DNA from: a virus
Virus record (IMG/VR): IMGVR_UViG_3300047392_000058
Coordinates: 1 to 27,013 of that record
Length of the DNA: 27,013 nucleotides
Strand: one strand, 5' to 3'
Below, piece after piece: positions 21,810-27,013 of this stretch. How positions within the stretch are numbered: the first letter of the stretch is position 1; each line of letters opens with the position of its first letter. The notes beneath the pieces were generated by a model, which worked only from the letters and a program-made list of their open reading frames with translations, searched no databases and was not told where the DNA came from. Both the position numbers and the translations under genes were made by a program.

Positions 21810-23431
21810 AGTTCCTCCATTGTTACTTCAACCATACGTCCAGTGTTCATATCGTACATCAGGGAGCAAGCAGGCCCAGTGAGTCCATTGTAGCGATTCT
21901 TAGCCACTGCAACCTTAGTCGTATGCCTCACGTTAGGGTCAGTACTCATGGAGTTACGCTCTAAGGTGATCACAGCATCGGACAACTGAGCGATAGCACC
22001 TGAGCCTCGCAGCTGAGACAACGATACAGCCTCACCGTCCTCATGTCCTTTGTTCGATGTGCTAGGTCGCTTGAGGTGTGACACACAGATCAAGGTAATA
22101 CCAGTCTCTTGAACCAATGTACGCAGACGAGTCATCAAGACATCAATGCTCTTGCGCTCATCATTCCCATCCATACCAGAGACAACGAGAGAGATGTGAT
22201 CCAAGAAAACAACACGGCAATCACAAGCCTTGGACATGTATCGTATGCGGTTAAGCACGTTGTCAATAGCAAGGGAGCCGAAATGATCAAAGAGGAACAC
22301 ACGATTAGTACCCAGAGTAGCATCGAATGCCTCCTTCAATTCTCGTTCTGTGACTTGGGTATCGGGTAGGTGCAACTTTTTGTTTGCTTGCAGTGACATA
22401 ATTGATCTGGCAGTCTTTCGCACTGACTCCTCCAGAAACATACCGCCGATGTTCCACTTGGTTGTTCGGAGTATCTGATACAGGATTTCTCTAAGGAACT
22501 GACTCTTTCCAAGGCCTGATCCAGCTGTGACTGTAATGAGTTCAGATGCTCGTAGACCGTATAGAAGTTCGTTAAGGCCTTTGAACGGATAGAAGGCTTC
22601 AGCGACTGGCTCAGGTGCAGATACGCTGTCCCAAAGTGTTGCCGCTTGGATGATCCCATCTGGTACGTACGACTCACTGCGCCACCATTGGTTAACGTAT
22701 TCGCTTCCTCGTCCGTTAGATAAATAATCGCAGGCATCTTTAAATCCTTTCAAGTGTTTGAATATTTTAACCTTGTTCCCGAACAGTTCAGCTACGTCCT
22801 TAGCTGCCTTCTGTCCTACCTCATCAGCGTCAAAACAGATCACGATAGTCTCGAAGCTATCTAGGTACTCATACTGAGCCTTGCAGTCTTTAACAGCCGC
22901 TGAAGCCCCATTACGGATACTCACAGTAGGCCACTTGCTGCCTGTCATCTGATACGAAGCTAATGCGTCTAGTTCACCCTCAACGATGGTGATGTACTTA
23001 CCCTCTTTCTGAAACAAGGACTGTCCGAAAAGTGTCGCTTTCTGAAAGTTTCCAGCGATTGAGAATGTCTTGTTCTCTACAGATCGAACCTTTTCCGCTA
23101 CTTTAGCGCCTGTTTCATCGAAGTAAGGATAGTAGTGCTTCCCTGTCTCCTGTGTGACACCGAAGAACTCACATGTATCCTTTGAGATACACCTGTCCAC
23201 TATGGCCTTAACTTCCCCTTGTGTTTTCATTGTAAATACCTTAGTTTTTGGTTTCTCATGTATAGAAAAGTCGGAATTGTTTACATGTTCAGTTCCTGAT
23301 GTATACGCATGGCAGACATGGCAGTACAAATGTCCGTCATCGTAGACAGACGAGCCATCTGAGCTGCCACAATGCTCACAAGAGGTATGACGCAGGAACT
23401 TAGAGGCTACTTTGAGGTTAGAAGTCATCAT
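21806..23431 (-). CDS. DNA primase-helicase (T7 gp4-like)
   Basis: 541 residues from ATG 23431 (MMTSNLK). A zinc-binding domain has Cys18, Cys21, Cys37 and Cys40 (CEHCGSS, then YCHVC), a near match in spacing to T7 gp4A. The TOPRIM primase core has VEGELDALA and CFDADEVGQKAA. The RecA-like helicase has Walker A GSGLGKSQ, Walker B FLDHISLVVSG and QLRGSGAIAQLSD. It unwinds DNA and lays primers for the polymerase. Unlike T7 gp4, the C-terminus (GRMVEVTMEEL) has no long acidic tail ending in Phe, the part that T7 uses to bind its polymerase. The start overlaps the upstream gene by 14 bases. Confidence 0.96.
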   Translation of the reverse strand: MMTSNLKVASKFLRHTSCEHCGSSDGSSVYDDGHLYCHVCHAYTSGTEHVNNSDFSIHEKPKTKVFTMKTQGEVKAIVDRCISKDTCEFFGVTQETGKHYYPYFDETGAKVAEKVRSVENKTFSIAGNFQKATLFGQSLFQKEGKYITIVEGELDALASYQMTGSKWPTVSIRNGASAAVKDCKAQYEYLDSFETIVICFDADEVGQKAAKDVAELFGNKVKIFKHLKGFKDACDYLSNGRGSEYVNQWWRSESYVPDGIIQAATLWDSVSAPEPVAEAFYPFKGLNELLYGLRASELITVTAGSGLGKSQFLREILYQILRTTKWNIGGMFLEESVRKTARSIMSLQANKKLHLPDTQVTERELKEAFDATLGTNRVFLFDHFGSLAIDNVLNRIRYMSKACDCRVVFLDHISLVVSGMDGNDERKSIDVLMTRLRTLVQETGITLICVSHLKRPSTSNKGHEDGEAVSLSQLRGSGAIAQLSDAVITLERNSMSTDPNVRHTTKVAVAKNRYNGLTGPACSLMYDMNTGRMVEVTMEEL

Positions 23432-23702
23432 CACAGTCCCTCTCACGTGGTTCTACGCCTGTTCCGTGACACCTACGGCATGATGCCCCATCGTAGTTAC
23501 CTTCACCGCAACCACCGCACAATGAACAGTCTTCCTGCATACTGTCGTCAATGTCATCGGTGTAGTCTTCATTGTCAATGTCGTCTTCATCATCAATCAT
23601 AGGTGTTTCTTTCTTTCCAAAGATTCTGTCCCAGTTATCGTGAATCTTCTTAACGTCTTCCTTACGCCTTGCAGATCCTTTACCGCCGTCTAGTAATGCC
23701 AT
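23418..23702 (-). CDS. Small protein with DnaJ-like zinc finger
   Basis: 94 residues from ATG 23702, with AAGGAG 7 bases upstream. The N-terminus MALLDGGKGSARRKEDVKKI is basic, the middle is very acidic (MIDDEDDIDNEDYTDDIDD), and the third part, CSLCGGCGEGNYDGASCRRC plus HGTG, has the CxxC pairs of a DnaJ-type or rubredoxin-like zinc site. It ends in an acidic, Phe-terminated tail (RDCDDDF). Proteins with the same opening are common near T7-like replication genes, with no known function. It overlaps the primase gene. Confidence 0.75.
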   Translation of the reverse strand: MALLDGGKGSARRKEDVKKIHDNWDRIFGKKETPMIDDEDDIDNEDYTDDIDDSMQEDCSLCGGCGEGNYDGASCRRCHGTGVEPRERDCDDDF

Positions 23703-23853
23703 GTGTGTTCTCCTTGTCCGCATTCCTGCTCAACCAAAGTTCAAACTTAGCGTCTACTTCGCTAGGCTTCGCTCGTTTCGTTCTTTTAGCTCTCTTAGCG
23801 GGTTCTACCCACTTAGGCCACGGAGCATTGGGTGCTAGTACTGTCTTTATCAT
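23680..23853 (-). CDS. Small basic protein (57 aa)
   Basis: The frame begins MIKTVLAPNAPWPKWVEPAK and continues with a very basic stretch (RAKRTKRAKPSEVDAKF), ending GITRRR. GGGAG lies 9 bases before the ATG, and the start is in an ATGA overlap with the tiny frame upstream. Its end overlaps the next gene by 23 bases. The high density of Lys and Arg suggests nucleic-acid binding, but no known fold is recognised. Confidence 0.66.
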   Translation of the reverse strand: MIKTVLAPNAPWPKWVEPAKRAKRTKRAKPSEVDAKFELWLSRNADKENTHGITRRR

Positions 23854-23909
23854 TGTTTATGCTCCCGTCTTGGTAACAAGAGATTTAGTAGGTAATTGAA
23901 TACGTTCAT
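23850..23909 (-). CDS. Possible 19-aa peptide between two ATGA junctions
   Basis: A frame of only 19 codons (MNVFNYLLNLLLPRREHKQ) that starts in an ATGA overlap with the upstream gene and stops in another with the downstream gene. GGGAGG lies about 10 bases before it. The hydrophobic first half and basic end would suit a membrane-associated peptide, or it may simply carry ribosomes from one gene to the next. Confidence 0.45.
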   Translation of the reverse strand: MNVFNYLLNLLLPRREHKQ

Positions 23910-24115
23910 AACTTAACGTCCTCCCACTTAGACAAGTCAGCGATGATGTCCGCTAGAACGCTCTCAGAGAGGCCTTTATAGGCTTGGTAGCCTTGGGTAG
24001 CCGCCTTGAGACTTTCGAGCATCTGACACGCTTCTAAGCCCTTCAATGCGTACTTGTGCGCCATGACCTGCTCAGGTTTAGACAAGTCATAAGTTAATGT
24101 TGCTGTACCACTCAT
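23906..24115 (-). CDS. Small hypothetical protein (69 aa)
   Basis: Starts MSGTATLTYDLSKPEQVMAH with AAGGGG 6 bases upstream. A short beta N-terminus is followed by helices (YALKGLEACQMLESLKAATQ, and SESVLADIIADLSKWED). The arrangement resembles small proteins often found early in phage operons; their role is unknown. It ends in ATGA shared with the 19-codon frame. Confidence 0.7.
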   Translation of the reverse strand: MSGTATLTYDLSKPEQVMAHKYALKGLEACQMLESLKAATQGYQAYKGLSESVLADIIADLSKWEDVKL

Positions 24116-24129
24116 GTTTTACCCCTTCT

Positions 24130-24145
24130 TGTCACTTAAGTGACA
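24130..24145. repeat. 16-bp perfect palindrome
   Basis: TGTCACTTAAGTGACA is a perfect 16-bp inverted repeat without spacer, 14 bases upstream (in the leftward direction) of the 69-residue gene. Palindromes like this are typical operators for dimeric regulators, and on RNA could fold back to mask the nearby SD. A near copy with one change occurs at 13592-13607 inside the reductase gene, probably by chance. Confidence 0.5.
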
Positions 24146-24181
24146 CTTTGATTAATGTTAAGACAAAGACAAACAAACTTA

Positions 24182-24343
24182 TTACCATGTTCTGTTTCCC
24201 ATTGTTGTTCTTAAGTCCCCTATGACTTTATCGTATCCATGTTCAACAATCAATTCCACAAAAGCATTAATGGTGTGTACATAATGTGCTTCTTTTTGTA
24301 ACAAGACATAATCATCTTCGTGTTGAGTTACAATTTCTTCCAT
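24182..24343 (-). CDS. Small hypothetical protein (53 aa)
   Basis: AAAGGAGGA, a near-perfect SD, lies just before the ATG at 24343. The product starts MEEIVTQHEDDYVLLQKEAH and continues as a single likely helical domain (TINAFVELIVEHGYDKVI), ending in TTMGNRTW. The strong SD and codon pattern make it a convincing gene despite its length. Function unknown. Confidence 0.72.
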   Translation of the reverse strand: MEEIVTQHEDDYVLLQKEAHYVHTINAFVELIVEHGYDKVIGDLRTTMGNRTW

Positions 24344-24356
24344 GATTCCTCCTTTA

Positions 24357-24393
24357 AGTCTTTTAAGACTACTTAGTATTCTTCTTAAGTAGT
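24357..24393. promoter_or_regulatory. Two adjacent hairpins in a leader
   Basis: AGTCTT (24357-24362) pairs with AAGACT (24365-24370), and the overlapping ACTACTTA (24368-24375) pairs with TAAGTAGT (24386-24393). They share bases 24368-24370, so the two stems exclude each other. They lie in the 83-base gap between two leftward genes, just before the strong SD of the 53-residue gene. This could be an mRNA processing or attenuation site; AT-rich stems make it a weak terminator. Confidence 0.45.
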
Positions 24394-24426
24394 ATCATAA
24401 ATAGTGTATTTACTTCTATGATTCTT

Positions 24427-24684
24427 TTAATCATCTAAGTCTCTAGAGTCTACTACATAGCTATATAGTGTCTCAATGTCTTCTAGGGAATCCCCTGTGT
24501 CCGTATCGTCATCATCGGTGTCTAAGTCTTGCTCAGTCATCAATGCTCGATTGTCGATTGTAGGGATGATTGTCTTCACATCCTCAAAACAAACTTTACA
24601 TAAGTCTAAGAACTGAAATGTAATAGCGTGTTTTCGTGTCGCTTCAAAGTCAGATAGCAGACGGTCGCAGTTAACGCAGTGCAT
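24427..24684 (-). CDS. Small zinc-ribbon protein with acidic tail
   Basis: 85 residues, start MHCVNCDRLLSDFEATRKHA with AGAGG before it. CVNC near the N-terminus and CKVC at about residue 30 form a likely four-cysteine zinc site. The C-terminal half is strongly acidic (TEQDLDTDDDDTDTGDSLED). Proteins with this zinc ribbon are common in T7-like phages, with unknown function. A basic or zinc-binding head joined to an acidic tail is a layout also seen in proteins that bind host transcription or DNA-repair factors; this is only a suggestion. Confidence 0.76.
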   Translation of the reverse strand: MHCVNCDRLLSDFEATRKHAITFQFLDLCKVCFEDVKTIIPTIDNRALMTEQDLDTDDDDTDTGDSLEDIETLYSYVVDSRDLDD

Positions 24685-24753
24685 TTATAGCCTCTTTCAT
24701 GGTGAACCCTAGTCAGGGTATTGGTTGATGATTTTAAGTGCCTTCCTGATCGA

Positions 24754-24900
24754 TTAAACAAGTCCTAGCACCATTGGAGCATCTGGGACTTGCTGTCTCT
24801 GTTCGTCATTGTACTTTTGTTGCTCCGTAGGTGTCCACGGCTTAGGTGGCACTTCAGATGGGAAAGGCCAATAGGGTTGTTGTTGTTGTTTATTCACCAC
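24754..24900 (-). CDS. Small proline-rich protein (48 aa), GTG start
   Basis: Frame from GTG 24900 (a second GTG follows), with TTGGAG about 8 bases upstream. It encodes VNKQQQQPYWPFPSEVPPKP, then WTPTEQQKYNDEQRQQVPDA, rich in Pro, Gln and Trp. I recall a similar PKPWTPTEQ pattern in short phage proteins. There is no predicted helix of note in the first half, so it may be disordered and act as a binding peptide. The 70 bases to the next gene hold a small ACCCT/AGGGT hairpin. Confidence 0.6.
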   Translation of the reverse strand: MVNKQQQQPYWPFPSEVPPKPWTPTEQQKYNDEQRQQVPDAPMVLGLV

Positions 24901-24949
24901 AGGTCATGCTCCAAGATTAGGTCGATACAGTAACAAATGAGAATCATTG

Positions 24950-25195
24950 TCATTTTGAAGGTGTCCCCCACATTGAAGGGAATTTATCTAATGGATTAGG
25001 CCCCAATGAATACTGTTGTTTTTCTACCACAGTAGTCACCATTGAATCTTTAAAGTCAGCATAAACGCCCTCATCCTCCCATAATCGCAGCATGTGTTCC
25101 TTATTGATTGCATCATACCTGTCACAAATAAAGTCACAATAGGCACAATCAAGGTTTCCCCTGTCGAATTGATCCTCGAATTCCTGTTCTGTCAT
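24950..25195 (-). CDS. Small acidic hypothetical protein (81 aa)
   Basis: GGGAGA lies 8 bases before the ATG at 25195; the SD is formed by the end of the upstream gene. The N-terminal part has three closely spaced cysteines (NLDCAYCDFICDRYDA), possibly a metal site. The remainder is acidic and helical (MLRLWEDEGVYADFKDS) with an extended end (NPLDKFPSMWGTPSK). No family recognised. Confidence 0.66.
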   Translation of the reverse strand: MTEQEFEDQFDRGNLDCAYCDFICDRYDAINKEHMLRLWEDEGVYADFKDSMVTTVVEKQQYSLGPNPLDKFPSMWGTPSK

Positions 25196-25199
25196 AGTG

Positions 25200-25445
25200 T
25201 CATTCTCCCATATGGTAAGTTAAATTATCCAAAGTGTCACCGAAGTTATCCCATTCCCTAAAGAATTCGAGATCATCTACTGTTGACAATTCATTGATTA
25301 CTGGTGAGTACTTTTGTAATATCTTCTTAGATACTGACAGCAAGTGTAGCAATTCATCCCGTGTAGAGACAAGCTCATCGGTTAATGGGTTACCTTCACG
25401 CCATAGACGGCGCTCCAAGTTAATAAATTCCTGCTTATTTAACAT
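25200..25445 (-). CDS. Small helical hypothetical protein (81 aa)
   Basis: Starts MLNKQEFINLERRLWREGNP; the SD region AAGAGGCTATC is nearly the same as that of the zinc-ribbon gene at 24684. The protein looks like three helices, including TRDELLHLLSVSKKILQKYS and DDLEFFREWDNFGDTLDNL. The acidic C-terminus ends MGE, whose codons also supply the SD of the next gene. Function unknown. Confidence 0.66.
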   Translation of the reverse strand: MLNKQEFINLERRLWREGNPLTDELVSTRDELLHLLSVSKKILQKYSPVINELSTVDDLEFFREWDNFGDTLDNLTYHMGE

Positions 25446-25454
25446 GATAGCCTC

Positions 25455-25787
25455 TTAGAATTGAACGTAGACAAAGGAACCTGTAGAGGTCAAACCCACT
25501 ACAGAGGTGTTATCTTCAAGATAAGCACGTACAACCTCAATTTTCTCATGTTCTTCTAGATCCTCTAGAGAATCAATATCGAAGCTGTAGTTGGTGGTGA
25601 TTTGATCCCACGATTCCTCTGCGAACTCACAACAGACACCCACAACGTCAAGTTCTACATCAGAGCCGCAGTCATTGAGATAGTCAAAGATTAAGCCTAG
25701 AGCCTCATAGCTGAACTGGTCTCCACGACCGCAGCGATGGAACTGGTCACGGAATTGTGAGGCGGTGTCGATTGTTTGGTATAGCAT
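25455..25787 (-). CDS. Conserved acidic phage protein (110 aa)
   Basis: The core FHRCGRGDQFSYEALGLIFD, then ELDVVGVCCEFAEES and YLEDNTSVVGLTSTGSFVYV, belongs to a family seen in many phages and some plasmids. The protein is strongly acidic, which has led relatives to be viewed as possible DNA mimics, but I know of no proven function. AAGGA lies 10 bases before the start. It is one of the first genes to be transcribed in the leftward arm. Confidence 0.78.
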   Translation of the reverse strand: MLYQTIDTASQFRDQFHRCGRGDQFSYEALGLIFDYLNDCGSDVELDVVGVCCEFAEESWDQITTNYSFDIDSLEDLEEHEKIEVVRAYLEDNTSVVGLTSTGSFVYVQF

Positions 25788-25819
25788 GATGATTCGATCC
25801 TTGAATAGTTAGTTGAGAC

Positions 25820-25856
25820 GGTACAATGTACCCCATAAGAGCCCCGTTAAGAGCCC
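25820..25856. repeat. Palindrome and direct repeat in a leader
   Basis: GGTACAATGTACC (25820-25832) is an inverted repeat with 6-bp arms and one central base. Next to it TAAGAGCCC occurs twice (25836-25844 and 25848-25856), 12 bases apart. They fill the gap between the 24-codon frame and the 110-residue gene and could be a regulator-binding site for the leftward arm. Confidence 0.4.
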
Positions 25857-25863
25857 TTATAAG

Positions 25864-25938
25864 TTAGATTGTAAGCCACACTACCAAGATAGCGACGGCG
25901 TAGAGACAGTATAGAATGCGATCAGTGAATGTAGACAT
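25864..25938 (-). CDS. Possible 24-aa single-span membrane peptide
   Basis: The frame MSTFTDRILYCLYAVAILVV continues for four more residues (WLTI). AAGGGA lies about 9 bases upstream. A short polar head and a 17-residue hydrophobic segment are typical of the tiny membrane peptides of phages. It occupies most of the gap between the two nearest genes. At this length chance cannot be excluded. Confidence 0.48.
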   Translation of the reverse strand: MSTFTDRILYCLYAVAILVVWLTI

Positions 25939-25950
25939 AGGTGTTTTCCC

Positions 25951-26151
25951 TTAGATTGTGAGTGCTTTGATGAAATTAGGTGCTTCGCCATTGTATGACG
26001 TGATGCGGAAGCTATGGAAGCCGTGCTCTGTGGCTACCTTTAAGACTTTTTGTATGTCTTGCTCTGTCTTACAGTTAGTAGACAATAAATCTTCTTGGTA
26101 GCGCTCTGTACTATCTTTAGCAAGGCCGTAGATGAGAATCTCTTTAGTCAT
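25951..26151 (-). CDS. Small conserved phage protein (66 aa), first leftward gene
   Basis: Starts at ATG 26151 (MTKEILIYGLAKDSTERYQE) with CGGAG 8 bases upstream; the longer frame to 26313 has no SD and lacks protein-like sequence. The remainder (LSTNCKTEQDIQKVLKVATE, then GFHSFRITSYNGEAPNF) is a small alpha/beta protein seen in several phages. As the gene nearest the divergent control region it should be expressed first in the leftward arm. Function unknown. Confidence 0.74.
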   Translation of the reverse strand: MTKEILIYGLAKDSTERYQEDLLSTNCKTEQDIQKVLKVATEHGFHSFRITSYNGEAPNFIKALTI

Positions 26152-26313
26152 TGTGTGTGCTCCGATACTTGGTGAACATGGCGACTGTGCCATGATAGTT
26201 ATATTGCAAGCCCCATGCCAGCCTTGATTTATTAGTACTTGATAGTTACAAATGTGTTGGCATTGTAGACTTCTGGTGTACAGATCATGTAAACTGTGAC
26301 GTATAGTATTCAT

Positions 26314-26443
26314 TTATGATGCACCATAATGATACAATTTAGACACCCATGCACTATTATGATGCACTTTCATGCACCAAGTTGGTTAGACTGTGGATAA
26401 CTACGTACTTATGCACAATTTAGTAACAGCCATGTGTGGATAA
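26314..26443. other. Candidate replication origin with DnaA boxes
   Basis: TGTGGATAA, the exact complement of the consensus DnaA box TTATCCACA, occurs at 26392-26400 and 26435-26443, 43 bases apart and in the same direction. ATGCAC occurs five times (26319, 26349, 26362, 26372, 26411). Within these, TTATGATGCAC repeats at 26314 and 26357, also 43 bases apart. ACAATTTAG repeats at 26334 and 26415. The cluster lies in AT-rich, gene-free DNA at the divergence point of the two arms, where an origin is expected. Confidence 0.55.
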
Positions 26444-26520
26444 CTCTTGAGGTAGGTGTTTATACTTAGAACTATTGTGTCTAGGATGTACGATATAGGT
26501 GCTACATAGCTACACACATT

Positions 26521-26551
26521 TCACCATATGAGATATATCACCATATGAAAT
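26521..26551. repeat. Tandem TCACCATATGA repeat
   Basis: TCACCATATGAGAT (26521-26534) and TCACCATATGAAAT (26538-26551) differ in one base and are 17 bases apart. Each holds the palindrome CATATG. Their position between the DnaA boxes and the rightward promoter suggests protein-binding sites. Confidence 0.55.
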
Positions 26552-26773
26552 CTATGGAGTTACTGACCAATGAGTCATTAGTGTTACTTGATAGGGGGGG
26601 ATACCCTGTGCTATGGTGTTACTTTTGTGGGAGCCTCCTAAGTACACAAAAAAGAGTAATTTAGAAAGTAGACAAACATGACTAAAAAGTCTAATAAAAT
26701 CAAAGAAGTTATGGAATTAATTAGGGACAGGTTAGGACTATGGAGATAATCTGTGCACAGGAGGGCTGTCATA

Positions 26774-27008
26774 GACACTTGAGGTCATGAAAGTGGACAC
26801 AAGAGGTCTATGATGTAACATAGGTGACAGAGACTATAAATAAATTAAAATAAAGCTTGACATTTGAGAAAACAGGTATATAATTCTCTATGAAGGTAAT
26901 CCTTCCAAGAACTCAAATGAAGACTTTGTAGACAGGCTACTTAGTTAATACAGGAAGTTTCTAAGTGAGTTACTCTGATGTCTAGCTTCCTAAGTTGGAC
27001 ACAAGAGG
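26774..27008 (+). repeat. GACAC-N2-GAGG repeats around the promoter
   Basis: GACACTTGAGGTC at 26774-26786 and GACACAAGAGGTC at 26796-26808 are 22 bases apart, about two helical turns. A third copy, GACACAAGAGG, lies at 26998-27008, downstream of the promoter. All have the same direction. They may bind a regulator on both sides of the promoter. Confidence 0.5.
26857..26884 (+). promoter_or_regulatory. Sigma70-type promoter facing right
   Basis: TTGACA (26857-26862), a 16-base spacer and TATAAT (26879-26884) match both consensus hexamers exactly. Transcription would begin near 26891 and run out of the window to the right, away from the leftward arm. An A/T-rich stretch upstream (TATAAATAAATTAAAATAAA) resembles an UP element. 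The promoter implies that genes served by the host RNA polymerase lie to the right. Confidence 0.85.
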
Positions 27009-27013
27009 AAATA

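Larger units (their letters stand above)
26152..26856. other. Non-coding divergent control region
   Basis: About 700 bases with no convincing gene on either strand. It contains a perfect hairpin, CATGGC/GCCATG (26177-26194), the origin-like cluster listed separately, and GTGTTACTT repeated at 26581 and 26616 around a run of seven G (26594-26600). A 23-codon + strand frame (26678-26749, MTKKSNKIKEVMELIRDRLG) has only a weak SD. I found no strong promoter for the leftward arm by eye. Confidence 0.6.

Noticed and set aside
22336-22737. 133-codon alternative frame inside the helicase gene
   Set aside because: The helicase frame has clear Walker motifs here; the second frame has no SD or recognisable pattern.
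26152-26313. N-terminal extension of the first leftward gene
   Set aside because: The added 54 residues are not protein-like, and a good SD supports ATG 26151 as the start.
26678-26749. 23-codon + strand frame in the control region
   Set aside because: Only a weak SD and no junction with another gene; it was mentioned but not called as a gene.
26152-27013. tRNA genes or CRISPR array in the gene-free region
   Set aside because: I saw no cloverleaf with acceptor and T-loop features, and the repeats are too short and irregular for a CRISPR array.

Overview
The window is part of the genome of a tailed bacteriophage (Caudoviricetes), most probably short-tailed. T7-type head-to-tail and nozzle proteins sit next to large ejection-type virion proteins, and a T7-type replication set (family A polymerase, primase-helicase, 5'-3' exonuclease, endonuclease I, SSB) lies on the other strand. 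The coding is dense, base composition is moderate and slightly AT-leaning, and many genes meet through ATGA or TAATG overlaps. I cannot name the host. The zinc M15 endolysin and the general gene content suggest a Gram-negative bacterium, but that is inference.

Layout. Bases 1-11521 (+ strand) are the late arm: the 3' part of the major capsid gene, a nested stem-loop, three small genes, two tail-tube/connector proteins, a glycine-rich adhesin, three large ejection-type proteins, then a lysis cassette of three small membrane proteins and an M15 peptidase. A hairpin terminator at about 11559-11588 separates this arm from the convergent - strand arm.

Bases 11593-26151 (- strand, read right to left) are the early and DNA-metabolism arm. 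Transcription would start with a run of small unknown genes (26151 down to 23418), pass through primase-helicase, polymerase, a short cytosine-C5 methyltransferase, SSB, exonuclease, an HExxH protein, endonuclease I, an HNH nuclease, a metallophosphoesterase and a DUF3310 protein, and end in a B12-dependent (class II) ribonucleotide reductase and a small membrane protein. Together these genes can supply dNTPs, copy DNA and resolve branched intermediates. No phage RNA polymerase is visible here, so control may rest on host RNA polymerase or on a gene outside the window.

Bases 26152-27013 carry no convincing gene. They hold two perfect DnaA boxes, five ATGCAC hexamers, several short direct repeats and a near-consensus sigma70 promoter facing right. 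I read this as the divergent control region and a candidate replication origin.

Ten genes of 60 codons or fewer were found by reading the frames directly, most with a Shine-Dalgarno (SD) site or overlapping stop/start. The most unusual item is a 151-codon frame nested inside the methyltransferase gene on the same strand, opened by a strong internal SD, whose product resembles a recurring methyltransferase-associated protein family. The polymerase lacks most of the thioredoxin-binding insertion seen in T7 polymerase.
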